Source: Hirundichthys speculiger
Lineage: Eukaryota > Chordata > Actinopteri > Beloniformes > Exocoetidae
Length of the DNA stretch: 64,000 nt
NCBI GenBank assembly: GCA_018398805.1
Contig: JAGFBZ010000945.1
Coordinates: forward strand, 1-64,000
Reading direction: 5' to 3'
The notes under the pieces are model-generated. The model was not told the DNA's origin. It worked only from the letters and a program-made list of their open reading frames with translations, and did not search any database. Shown here piece after piece: positions 22,822 through 33,545 of the stretch. Within the stretch, counting starts at the first letter, position 1, and each line of letters begins with the position of its first letter. Made by a program: the position numbers and the translations under genes.

Positions 22822-23807
22822 TAGCGGTGATTATTGGCAAGGAACTCGCAATACGATATGTATCACAATACTTGGGTCATGATACGGTATTATCACGATA
22901 TATTGCGATATTCTATCCAGTTAATATCAAAATTAAAAGTAGAGATGAAAAATCAAGTTGCTGTATTTGTTCATCAGATGATATTGATCATTCAGAGGAC
23001 AAACTGAGTCAAAACTATTTGCTTCAAAACAACCTATTTATTGTTTATTATTAGTGTTTTTACACATTTAAGTAACCATTAGTAACAAATAAAAAATATA
23101 GATATTAGGAGCTGAAAAATCGTTATTATATTGGGTGGCCGAAAATCACGATATACAGTGATCCCTCGCCAATTCGCGCTTTAAGTTCCGCGGTTTTAGT
23201 TATTTGCGGATTTTTCAGAAATATATAATACAATTTTAAAAAATTTAAAAATCGCAGAAACATCACAGGATGTTGTGCGCGTTCTCTCACAGCGAAGAAA
23301 TGCTGTGAGTCAGCCTGGCCCCTTTAAGAAGGTGGCCTTATGGGTAATGTAGTGTGTGTGCAGCCCAGCGTGTATAGATTTACATTCTCTGTTAACCGAC
23401 AGGAGCCCAACAATACAACCTGTGTGATGTTACAAGTTCCTGCAGTGCCAGAATAAAGTGCTCGTTCCATGCAGAAAAAAAAACGACTGTTTCTTTTGTT
23501 GTTGTTAGCGTGTTAGCCGCTAATTACGAGCAAATATAGCACCATACCAGCGGTTTGTTTACTACGGTTCAGAGACCAGAGGCTGTGAAGGTAACAGAAA
23601 GACCACAGTTGAGCCTTTGTCTTGTTTCGCTACTTTTTTGTGGTTTTTAAACATATTTTAAACACATTATTTAAGCTCGGGGGGCTCCGGCTCCAGTTCG
23701 CGGATTTTGATTTAGGCGGTGGGGGTGCCGGTCCCCATTAACCGCGAAAAATAAGGGATAAGGGATCACTGTATTGCCAAATTGATTTTTTTTTTTTCAC
23801 ACCCCTT
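22822..23807 (+). mobile_element. Family B hAT-like MITE, copy 1, interrupted by Tigger-like element
   Basis: It runs from a degenerate TAGCGGTGATTATTGGCAAG to TTTTTTTCACACCCCTT, with a perfect 8-bp duplication GCTCAAAC (22814-22821 and 23808-23815). Removing 23156-23773 restores CGATATATTGCC of the family. Confidence 0.9.
23156..23771 (+). mobile_element. Tigger/pogo-like element, copy 3, nested in family B
   Basis: It runs from CAGTGATCCCTCGCCAATTC to AAGGGATCACTG with TA on each side. The complete 616-bp element has arms that are imperfect inverted repeats (CGCGGTTTTAG and CCGCGAAAAATAAGG) and no transposase. Confidence 0.92.
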
Positions 23808-24112
23808 GCTCAAACTCTGTGTCGCGATTTAATTTAATTTGAACTGACTTTTATGAAGCCTCTCCGGGCGACAGTGATCATTATTTAGACCTCACCTCTA
23901 AAACCAGGTGTTTGACTTCATTCTGACAATTTCATTGATTTTTTTTTTTTTTCTAATTGCCTTTCGTCAGAGTTTCGGGGATGCCAGCAGCTGCAGAAGA
24001 CGGTGTTATCAGCGCCGATGGGAAACTCGGACTGTTAAAACTGTGTCAGAGTCGTTATTGTGACGCATATAATTTGGCCACTAATGTGTAGCTGCTAACC
24101 CTGATACAGACT

Positions 24113-24875
24113 CTGAGCGTTTACATGGGAAGTTTAATTCCTCTTTAATTCAGAATTAAAGTTAAATCCGAAGAAAAGTTACCATGTAAACACCTAATTC
24201 CATATGAAAATGTCAATTCCGAATTAAACTTAATTCTGTAAGTACTTCTGTAAGAGGTAAGTAGCTGGTTTATTCTGATTTTAATTCCGAATAGAATAAT
24301 TCCGCGGTCATGTAAACACTCATTCCACTTTAAATTAATTCCGGTCTTTCTGCGCATGCTAGTTCTCTTGCTCATCTGTCGCAATGACGCTTATATTCCG
24401 CGCTGGGCTTGTTTTCAAAACAAAGTTTCAAGATGGCAGCACGCAGTAAACGGTGGTCAAGAGCAGAGACGATTTATTTAATAAATAGCTTGGAGGAACT
24501 GGAAATAATTAAAAGAACAGATGGCAGGAAACATAAAAATTGTGAGCTTTTCAAAGTTGTAGCGGCTAGGTTAAATGAAGAAGGTTTCACAGATAGAGAC
24601 GCCACCCAGGTCAAAAATAAGTGGAATGTTGTTGCTAACCGAGTTGTTGCTAAGTTTGTTTTCTTCCGGTAGATGTAAAGACGTCTGCCCCCCCCATCCA
24701 ATCAGAACCCTTCCCAACCCCCAGACCTAAAGCGGAATTGGATAAAGCCGAACAAACGTGTTTTCCATGTAAACCTCAATTCGGAATTACTATTTCCATG
24801 TAGTTCCATGTAATTCGGAATTGTTTAATTCGGAATTATTAATTCCGAATTAAAAAACATCATGTAACTGTGGCC
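24113..24875 (+). mobile_element. PIF/Harbinger-like element, copy 1
   Basis: The left end is CTGAGCGTTTACATGG and the right end inverted is GGCCACAGTTACATG; the flanking 3-bp duplication is ACT (24110-24112 and 24876-24878). The subterminal parts are full of AATTCCGAATTA palindromes. It carries the relic Myb/SANT ORF described separately. Confidence 0.8.
24430..24672 (+). pseudogene. Harbinger-associated Myb/SANT-like protein, N-terminal relic
   Basis: From the ATG at 24433 (the upstream ATG at 24409 is less likely) it reads MAARSKRWSRAETIYLINSL, then ELEIIKRTDGRKHKNCELFK, VVAARLNEEGFTDRDATQVK and NKWNVVANRV, and stops after about 80 codons. The W-S-x-x-E, N-x-E-L-F and Q-x-K-N-K-W pattern is that of the Myb/SANT-like DNA-binding partner of PIF/Harbinger transposases. 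The usual C-terminal part and the DDE transposase are missing, so it is a leftover in a non-autonomous element. The copy at 59680 retains only a few codons (VVANQV region). Confidence 0.78.
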
Positions 24876-24878
24876 ACT

Positions 24879-25941
24879 GTGTGCTGAAGCACTGTGTGTT
24901 GGGTTATCGGGGGGGAAGAAAGGAGAAAGAAGAAAAGAGCTGGAGAGAGTGTGGGTGGGGGAGGTGGTTTGTGCAGGATTAGTTGCCTGGCTTGTAGTCA
25001 CTTTTTCTCCTACAATCCATCTGTAGCGCAGTCAGAGCTATTTGGGCGCCCTGGCAGATGACAAATAGGGCTTGTCAAAGGTGCTGCCACGATTCCCACC
25101 CTGCAACCTCGCACACCCCCCCCCCCCCTGGTCCACAGTCCTACACTGCACCTCAATCTGCTTTGAACACTCGCTCCGAACGTCTCCACGTGTCCGAGGC
25201 GCCGTCACGCAGCCGCTGCGCCTCGACTGCTGTTTAATGACACCTACAGCCAGCCGTGGCGTCGGTCCTCAGCGAGAGCTGATTGTAAACCGCGGCAGGT
25301 TGTTGTTGGTTGAGTGGCTCTGGGAGCAGCCGGGTCTCAATCTGCCGGCGTAGGACCATGACCGATGAGGATGTGGACACGCGCACACACACACCTGGGG
25401 TCTCAATCTTCCCTTAATAGACCTTTGACAGTGGCCTGCCTTGTAAGTGGCGCCCTGCGCTGTGAGGACACCATTTGCAGACGCGTGCAGCTCGCACGCC
25501 GTCCATCCATCTCTCTGACTCGCCGCCGTGAATCCACAGATAATCTACTCGGCGCGCTCATCGCTCCTCTGGCGAGCGGTCTGCCTTCCCGCCTCAGGGC
25601 CACACTAAAAGGCTGGATCAACATGTTTTCTCACTTGTTTCTCAAGCCATCCTCTGTGGGGTTTTGGGGTTGTTTTTTTTCCTCAATCACATGACAACGG
25701 AGGGGAACGGAAACGTGTTAGTGACGGTACCAGCGTCACTTCGAATGGTGCTCTGGTTAAGCTGGGTGATCGTGTTCAGACCAGTACTCTGGTGTCACGG
25801 TCTGGACGGATGCTCTGTTAGCGGCGGGTCGCTCCAACACTTCTGCCTGTATTCATCTGTTTTCTTTCCTCCCAGAAAAGAACAGGGAAAAAAAGAAGTC
25901 TGGCTTGAATGCTACGCTGCTAAAGGGACTACTGTTGCAAG
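24879..25941. other. Intron, unique sequence
   Basis: C run at 25109-25120 and a T run at 25672. Translatable frames exist (25072, 25365) but match nothing I know. Confidence 0.4.
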
Positions 25942-26388
25942 TAGAGCTGAGCGATTTTATCGATTCTGCTATATATATATATATTGATATTTTATTTCCC
26001 CAGAGAGTATCGATTTTTCAGCCGCGGGTATTGATATTCTAAGCTTCTTTCAAAATCCCCGTGTTCCACCTTTAAAAGCTTGCAAGCAACAATTTGCACT
26101 GTTTAAATAAATGAAACTATTTTTCCACAACAAATCTTTAATTCATTTTGTCCAGCATTTGCAAGCTGCCTGTCAGCCATATAATGTGTAATTGATGCTT
26201 TTAGTTCAATTAATTCAAACAAAGTCATTGGGAACACTCACAAGATGTCACCAAAATCACTTTGTCCCTTTAAAATCTTTCGGAAAATGATTTAAATGTA
26301 TTGTAAGATGAATATCGCTATATATCGTATCGTGAGTCGAATATCGTGTATCGGGTATCGTATCATATCGTGTATCGCTACAGCCCTA
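25942..26388 (-). mobile_element. Family E hAT-like element, copy 2
   Basis: It runs from TAGAGCTGAGCGATTTTATC to GTATCGCTACAGCCCTA, the inverse of 15614-17186 without the insertion. Flanks gttgcaag and gtcgccag match at 6/8. Confidence 0.87.
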
Positions 26389-26700
26389 GTCGCCAGTTAT
26401 GGTACCATTTAACATCTGCACACAAATATTTAACTGCCGACTGTGATTTTAGGCTCATTATGTTGATCTCTTCAGTCACTCGCCGCTGCTGCCTGTGATG
26501 TCTTCATGTCAGTTCCTGCAGGGCTGGAAATCCTGACGCACTTTCAAAAACTGATTTGAACTGAGTTTCTATTCAATATTATTTCCCTCAATTATTCACA
26601 TTGTAATGGTATAATTGCCCTTTGGTGTCTTATAAAGTATTAACGAGCAACTGTTATCAGTTAATTCATTTACACCCACCTACCAACTCTTTTTAGAGCA
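26389..26700. other. Intron, unique sequence
   Basis: AT-rich; nothing recognised. Confidence 0.4.
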
Positions 26701-26708
26701 CTAATCAC

Positions 26709-27046
26709 TAGGGGTGAGTATTGGCAAGGACCTCGCAATACGATATGTATGACGATACTTGGGCAACAATATGATATCACGATATCACAATATTCTACCC
26801 AGCTAAAATCAAAATTCAAAGTAGAGATGAAAAATCAAGTTGCTGTATATGTTCATCAGATGATTTTTATTATTCAGAGGACAAACTGAGTCAAAACTAT
26901 TTGCTTCAAAACAACCTATTTATTGTTTATTATTAGTGTCTTTCAAAAAAATCGAAAAAAATCGATATTACGAGCTGAAAAACGATATTATATTGGACGG
27001 TCAAAAATTGCGATATATTGCCAAATCGTTTTTTTTCACACCCCTA
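26709..27046 (+). mobile_element. Family B hAT-like MITE, copy 2
   Basis: It runs from TAGGGGTGAGTATTGGCAAG to TTTTTCACACCCCTA, with a perfect 8-bp duplication CTAATCAC (26701-26708 and 27047-27054). Length 338 bp, no coding capacity. Confidence 0.95.
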
Positions 27047-27082
27047 CTAATCACATGCTCACATCACATAATGGGTTAGTCA

Positions 27083-27855
27083 TAGAGGTCTTCACGGGTC
27101 CACTTTCATGGACCCGAACCCGAATGGACCAATGAAAATTTGACCCGAAACCAACCCGACCCGGGCTATTATCATAAGTCCGGGGGTCCGAACCCGAATG
27201 GACCCGCAATATTTGGACCCGGAACTGACCCGACCCGGGTTTCCGACCATGAACCGAACCAAGTTACCCGAATAGAACCGAGACAATCCAGCCCATAGTT
27301 GCTCATGTTAAAAGTTGTCTAGCGTTGAATAAAACTTGATTTTCTTACCTAAAGTTGTCTTCTTCTACGGGTTCAGTTGCTACATAGGCTACGTGATGTA
27401 AACAACAATAAATCCACATCGTTATTTTCTTTGTGGATACAGATGCTATTGGTAGCAACTGCTAACGCTAATAGCCTACACCAGTCAGGACGTGTCATGA
27501 ATATGTTCTCTCATCCAGCGTTGTCATGTTGGTGATCCGTTGTGCTTTAAAGCTGCCGGGCAAACCGCTAATAACACGCTACGGCAACACGATTGTTTCA
27601 TGACAAACACGCCACGTTAATGAATAATTAATTAAACTGCCCCGAGTCCTGACATTAGCTGCCGCCGCCAATATCTTTACCTCTCTGGAGTAAACGCGGA
27701 TCCAGCCTGTCAGAGAGCACCGACCGGACCCGAGACTAACTGTACCGATTCAGACCCGAACCTGGAGTCACGTCTTTTGAATGGACCCGAGACCCGATTC
27801 GGGTCGGGTCGGAACCTCAGGTTTTCGGGTTGTCGGGTTGTTCCAAAGACCTCTA
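27083..27855 (+). mobile_element. hAT-like element with GGACCCG-rich arms (F type)
   Basis: The ends are TAGAGGTCTTCACGGGTC and, inverted, CCAAAGACCTCTA, with a perfect 8-bp duplication GTTAGTCA (27075-27082 and 27856-27863). Both arms contain many short GACCCGAACCCGA-type repeats; the middle is unique. 773 bp, no transposase. Confidence 0.93.
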
Positions 27856-27863
27856 GTTAGTCA

Positions 27864-28433
27864 TCATGAATGCAAACTTTAGAAAAAAGCTGTCCCTGAT
27901 CAAAATGCACATAAATTAAAAGTTTCCTTCCTGCTACATTTAGTTTATAATTCAGTTTCTATATCAGCATAAAACATCTGCACTGAATGATCCGGAGTCA
28001 CCTGAGGAAACCTGGTTTTCTCTACTGCTGTGCCAGTGCGAGTGCGCTCGTAAACCCTCTCCGATCTTCTTTTCCATATATTGATCCCGGCGTGGAATTA
28101 CGAGTAAATGTCATTCTTCAGTTACTGCATTCCCAGGACACCGTGGACATGCACGGTTACTGGTGGCGCGCATGTAAACAAGGCGTCAGCGAGCCCCAAA
28201 CCATCGGCGACGTTGATTAAAACAGTTTTATTTGATTCAAAGATGGCGTTGACAGGCAGAGTCGATATTTAAATTAATATCTTGGGGGGGTTGACAGTCA
28301 CGTCTTCACTCACAGCTCACGAGAGGTGATGTGACGGCCGTCAGTCTCCCAGAACTGAAGCCCGTGACAGGATTAGTCCGACTGAACTGCAGCAGGTCGG
28401 GTCCAGGTGGTAACTGTTCCCGCCCTCACCACC
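27864..28433. other. Intron; LINE sequence may begin here
   Basis: Mostly unique. The last ~60 bases (…TTCCCGCCCTCACC) read like the LINE sequence that resumes after the family B insertion at 28766. Confidence 0.4.
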
Positions 28434-28757
28434 TAGGGGTGAGTATTAGCAAGGACCTCGCTATACGATATGTATCATGATACTTTGGTCACGATACGAT
28501 ATTATCAAGATAACGCAATATCATGATATATTACGATATTCTACCCAGTTAATATCAAAATTAACAGTAGAGATCAAAAACCAAGTTGCTATATATGTTC
28601 ATCAGGTGACATTGATCATTCAGAGGACAAATTGAGTCCAAACTTTTTGCTTCAAAACAACTTATTTATTGTTTATTATTACTGTCTTTGAAAAAAATCG
28701 ATATCAGGAGCTGAAAATCGCGATATATTGCCAAATCGATTTTTTTTCACACCCCTA
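28434..28757 (+). mobile_element. Family B hAT-like MITE, copy 3, probably inside a LINE
   Basis: It runs from TAGGGGTGAGTATTAGCAAG to TTTTTCACACCCCTA. Flanks tcaccacc and tcaccgac match at 6/8. Confidence 0.9.
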
Positions 28758-28765
28758 TCACCGAC

Positions 28766-28965
28766 AGTCGTGACCTGCAGGTGGTGACCACAAGGATGAG
28801 GCTGCAGATTCAGAGATGGGATGATGAGTTCGGTCATTCAGAAGGGACTCGGAGCTACTCTGCATCGGGACAAACCAGCTGAGGAGTCTTGGGGATCTGG
28901 TGAGGAGGTTTCTCTCTCTCAGCCTGGGAATGCCTTGGTGTCCACCTGGACGAGCTGGAGGAGGT
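28766..28965 (+). mobile_element. Non-LTR retrotransposon, end of reverse-transcriptase ORF
   Basis: The text GTCGTGACC … ATGAGTTCGGTCATTCAGAA … GGGACTCGGAGCTACTC … CCAGCTGAGG … CCTGGGAATGCCTTGG … GAGCTGGAGGAGGTGACC follows, step by step, the C-terminal coding end of a common fish LINE (peptide consensus SSVIREGLG, RSQMRWLGHL, AWERLG, ELEEVSGEREVW). The copy is mutated. It runs directly into the minisatellite at the EVSGERE position and resumes at 33470. LINE clade not determined. Confidence 0.8.
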
Positions 28966-31900
28966 GACCAGGGAGAGGAAGGACCAGAGAGAGGAAGGAC
29001 CAGGGGGAGGAAGGACCAGGGAGAGGAAGGACCAGGGAGAGGAAGGACTAGGGAGAGGAAGGACGACCAGGGAGAGGAAGGACTAGGGAGAGGAAGGACT
29101 AGGGGGAGGAAGGACCAGGGAGAGGAAGGTCCAGGGGGAGGAAGGACCAGGGAGAGGAAGGACCAGGGAGAGGAAGGACCGAGGAGAGGAAGGACCGGGG
29201 AGAGGAAGGACCGGGGAGAGGAAGGACCAGGGAGAGGAAGGATCGGAGAGAGGAACGACCGGAGAGAGGAAGGACCGGAGAGAGGAAGGACCAGAGAGAG
29301 GAAGGAAGAGGAAGGACCAGGGAGAGGAAGGACCAGGGAGAGGAAGGACCAGGAGAGGAAGGAGGGAGGGGAGAGGGAAGGACCAGGGAGAGGAAGGTCC
29401 AGGGAGAGGAAGGACCAGGGAGAGGAAGGACCAGAGAGAGGAAGGACCAAGGAAAGGAAGGACCAGGGAGAGTAAGGACCAGGGAGAGGAAGGATCAGGG
29501 AGAGGACAAGGAAAGGAAGGACCCGGGAGAGGAAGGACCAGGGAGAGGAAGGACCAGGGAGTGGAAGGACCAAGGAAAGGAAGGACTCGGGAGGAAGAAC
29601 CAGGGAGAGGAAGGATCAGGAGAGGAAGGACCAAGGAAAGGAAGGACTCTGGAGAGAGTACCAGGGAGAGGAAGGACCAGGGAGAGGAAGGACTAGGGAG
29701 AGGAAGGACTAGGGAGAGGAAGGACTAGGGAGAGGAAGGACCAGGAAAGGAAGGACTCGGGAGAGGAAGGTCCAGGGAGAGGAAGGTCCAGGGAGAGGAA
29801 GGTCCAGGGAGAGGAAGGACTAAGGAGAGGAAGGACCAGGGAGAGGAAGGACTAGGGAGAGGAAGGACCAGGGAGAGGAAGGACTAGGGAGAGGAAGGAC
29901 CAGGGAGAGGAAGGACCAGGGAGAGGAAGGACTAGGGAGAGGAAGGACTAGGGAGAGGAAGGACCAAGGAAAGGAAGGACTCGGGAGAGGAAGGTCCAGG
30001 GAGAGGAAGGTCCAGGGAGAGGAAGGACTAGGGAGAGGAAGGACCAGGGAGAGGAAGGACTAGGGAGAGGAAGGACCAGGGAGAGGACCAGGGCGAGGAG
30101 ACTGGGAGAGGAAGGACCAGGGAGAGGAAGGACCAGGGAGAAGAAGGACCAGGGAGAGGAAGGTCCAGGGAGAGGAAGGACCAGGTAGAGGAAGGACCAG
30201 AGAGAAGGAGGACCAAGGACCAGGAAGGACCAGGGAGAGGAAGGACCAGGAGAGGGAGGACCAGGGAAGGAGGAAGGAAAGGAAAGGAAGGACTCGGGAG
30301 AGGAAGGACCAGGGAGAGGAAGGACCAGGGAGTGGAAGGACCAAGGAAGGAAGGACTCGGGAGAGGAAGAACCAGGGAGAGAAGGATCAGGGAGAGGAAG
30401 GACCAAGGAAAGGAAGGACTCTGGAGAGGAAGTACCAGGGAGAGGAAGGACCAGGGAGAGGAAGGACCAAGGAAAGGAAGGACTCGGGAGAGGAAGGACC
30501 AGGGAGAGGACCAGGGAGAGGAAGGTCCAGGGAGAGGAAGGACTAGGGAGGGAGAGGAAGGACCAGGGAGAGGAAGGACTAGGAGAGGAAGGAGAGGGAA
30601 GGACCAGGAGGAGGACTAGGGAGAGGAAGGACCAGGGAGAGGAAGGACCAGGGAGAGGAAGGACCAGGGAGAGGAAGGACAGGAGAGGAAGGACAGGGAC
30701 CAGGGAGAGGAAGGACCAGGGAGAGGAAGTAGAGGAAGGACCAGGAGAGGAAGACAGGGAGAGGAAGGACCAGGGAGAGGAAGGACTAGGGAGAGGAAGG
30801 ACTAGGGAGAGGAAGGACCAAGGAAAGGAAGGACTCGGGAGAGGAAGGTCCAGGGAGAGGAAGGTCCAGGGAGAGGAAGGTCCAGGGAGAGGAAGGACTA
30901 AGGAGAGGAAGGACCAGGGAGAGGAAGGACTAGGGAGAGGAAGGACCAGGGAGAGGAAGGACTAGGGAGAGGAAGGACCAGGGAGAGGAAGGACCAGGGA
31001 GAGGAAGGACTAGGGAGAGGAAGGACTAGGGAGAGGACTAGGGAGAGGGACCAAGGAAAGGAAGGACTCGGGATAGGAAGGTCCAGGGAGAGGAAGGTCC
31101 AGGGAGAGGAAGGTCCAGGGAGAGGAAGGACTAAGGAGAGGAAGGACCAGGGAGAGGAAGGACTAGGGAGAGGAAGGACCAGGGAGAGGAAGGACTAGGG
31201 AGAGGAAGGACCAGGGAGAGGAAGGACCAGGAGGGAGGAAGGGAGAGGAAGGACTAGGGAGAGGAAGGACCAAGGAAAGGAAGGACTCGGAGAGGAAGGT
31301 CCAGGGAGAGGAAGGTAGGGAGAGAAGGACTAGGGAGAGGAAGGACTAGGGAGAGGAAGGACCAGGGAGAGGAAGGACTAGGGGAAGGAGAGGTCCAGGG
31401 AGAGGAAGGTCCAGGGAGGAGGAGGGAGGAAGGACTAGGAGAGGAAGGACCAGGGAGAGGAAGGACTAGGGAGAGGAAGGACCAGGGAGAGGAAGGACTA
31501 GGGAGAGGAAGGACTGGGAGAGGAAGGACCAGGGAGAGGAAGGACCAGGGAGAGGAAGGACTAGGGAGAGGAAGGACTAGGGAGAGGAAGGACCAGGGAG
31601 AGGAAGGACTCGGGAGAGGAAGGTCCAGGGAGAGGAAGGTCCAGGGAGAGGAAGGACTAGGGAGAGGAAGGACCAGGGAGAGGAAGGACTAGGGAGAGGA
31701 AGGACCAGGGAGAGGAAGGACCAGGGCGAGGAAGGACTAGGGAGAGGAAGGACCAGGGAGAGGAAGGACCAGGGAGAAGAAGGACCAGGGAGAGGAAGGT
31801 CCAGGGAGAGGAAGGACCAGGTAGAGGAAGGACCAGAGAGAGGAAGGACCAAGGAAAGGAAGGACCAGGGAGAGTAAGGACCAGGGAGAGGAAGGATCAG

Positions 31901-33475
31901 GGAGAGGAAGGAACAAGGAAAGGAAGGACTCGGGAGAGGAAGGACCAGGGAGAGGAAGGACCAGGGAGTGGAAGGACCAAGGAAAGGAAGGACTCGGGAG
32001 AGGAAGAACCAGGGAGAGGAAGGATCAGGGAGAGGAAGGACCAAGGAAAGGAAGGACTCTGGAGAGGAAGTACCAGGGAGAGGAAGGACCAGGGAGAGGA
32101 AGGACCAAGGAAAGGAAGGACTCGGGAGAGGAAGGACCAGGGAGAGGAAGGACCAGGGAGAGGAAGGTCCAGGGAGAGGAAGGACTAAGGAGAGGAAGGA
32201 CCAGGGAGAGGAAGGACTAGGGAGAGGAAGGACCAGGGAGAGGAAGGACTAGGGAGAGGAAGGACCAGGGAGAGGAAGGACCAGGGAGAGGAAGGACCAG
32301 GGAGAGGAAGGAAGGAAGGACCAGGGAGAGGAAGGACCAGGGAAGGGAAGGACCAGGGAGAGGAAGGAGAGGAAGGACCAGGGGAGGAAGGACTAGGGAG
32401 AGGAGGAGGGAGAGGAAGGGACTAGGGAGAGGAAGGACCAGGGAGAGGAGGAGACCAGGGAGAGGAAGGACCAGGGAGAGAAGGACCAGGGAGAGGAAGG
32501 ACAGGGAGAGGAAGGTCCAGGGAGAGGAAGGTCCAGGGAGAGAGGAAGGACCAGGGAGAGGAAGGACTAGGAGGAGGAAGGACCAGGGAGAGGAAGGACT
32601 AGGGAGAGGAAGGACAGGAGAGGAAGGAGAGGAAGGACCAGGGAGGGAGGAGGAAGGACTAGGAGAGGAAGGACCAGGGAGAGGAAGGACCAGGGAGGGA
32701 AGGTCCAGGGAGAGGAAGGTCCAGGGAGAGGAAGGACTAGGGAGAGGAAGGACCAGGGAGAGGAAGGACTAGGGAGAGGAAGGACCAGGGAGAGGAAGGA
32801 CCAGGGCGAGGAAGGACTAGGGAGAGGAAGGACCAGGGAGAGGAAGGACCAGGGAAAGGTAGGAGGGAGAGGAAGGACCAGGGAGAGGAAGGACCAGGGA
32901 GAGGAAGGACCAGGGAAAGGAAGGACTAGGGAGAGGAAGAACCAGGGAGAGGAAGGTCCAGGGAGAGGAAGGACCAAGGAAAGGAAGGACTCGGGAGAGG
33001 AAGAACCAGGGAGAGGAAGGTCCAGGGAGAGGAAGGTCCAGGGAGAGGAAGGACTAGGGAGAGGAAGGACCAGGGAAAGGAAGGACCAGGGTTAGGGTTA
33101 GGAAGGACCAGGGAGAGGAAGGACCAAGGAAAGGAAGGATTTGGGAGAGGAAGAACCAGGGAGAGGAAGGTCCAGGGAGAGGAAGGACCAAGGAAAGGAA
33201 GGACTCGGGAGAGGAAGAACAGGGAGAGGAAGGTCCAGGGAGAGGAAGGACCAGGGAGAGGAAGGATCAGGGTTAGGGTTAGGAAGGACTAGGGAGAGGA
33301 AGGACCAGGGAGAGGATGGACCAGGGAGAGGAAGGACCAGGGTTAGGGTTAGGAAGGACTAGGGAGAGGAAGGACCAGGGAGAGGAAGGACCAGGGAGAG
33401 GGAAAGAAGGACCAGGGTTAGGGTTAGGAAGGACCAGAGAGAGGAAGGACCAGGTTTAGGGTTAGGAAGGACCGG
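28960..33475 (+). repeat. 16-bp minisatellite, ~4.5 kb, unit GGACCAGGGAGAGGAA
   Basis: Roughly 270 copies with recurrent variants (GGACTAGGG, GGTCCAGGG, CCAAGGAAAGGAAGG, ACTCGGGAG). Variant order repeats in blocks of a few hundred bases, for example around 29690-29990 and 30770-31060. The strand is almost pure purine with isolated C/T. Sixteen is not a multiple of three and the unit has no stop in any phase, so long ORFs on both strands are artefacts. Confidence 0.97.
33089..33468 (+). repeat. Minisatellite units carrying TTAGGG hexamers
   Basis: Five units near 33089, 33271, 33339, 33415 and 33450 read CCAGGGTTAGGGTTAGGAAG in place of CCAGGGAGAGGAAG (the last begins with TTTAGGG). They occur only in the last ~400 bp of the array. 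Confidence 0.95.
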
Positions 33476-33545
33476 GTATCTGCTGAGGCTGCTGCTCCTG
33501 AGACCCAAACACAACTAAGCAGAAGTTGATGGACGGATGAAGAAA
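33470..33545 (+). mobile_element. LINE 3' end resuming after the minisatellite
   Basis: GGGTATCTGCTGAGGCTGCT … CTGAGACCCAAACACAAC … TAAGCAGAAGTTGATGGACG matches the consensus fish LINE end (SLLRLLPPRP, stop, AAGCGGAAGAAGATGGATGG). It continues the copy broken at 28965. Confidence 0.78.

Noticed and set aside
28758..33362. Long ORFs on both strands (up to ~270 codons of LPGPSSPWSF or RGRTRERKDQ type)
   Set aside because: They are translations of the 16-bp minisatellite, which has no stop codon in any phase. Not genes.
33085..33470. A true chromosome end or interstitial telomere fusion
   Set aside because: Only two hexamers per unit, embedded in minisatellite units and followed by ordinary LINE and intron sequence.
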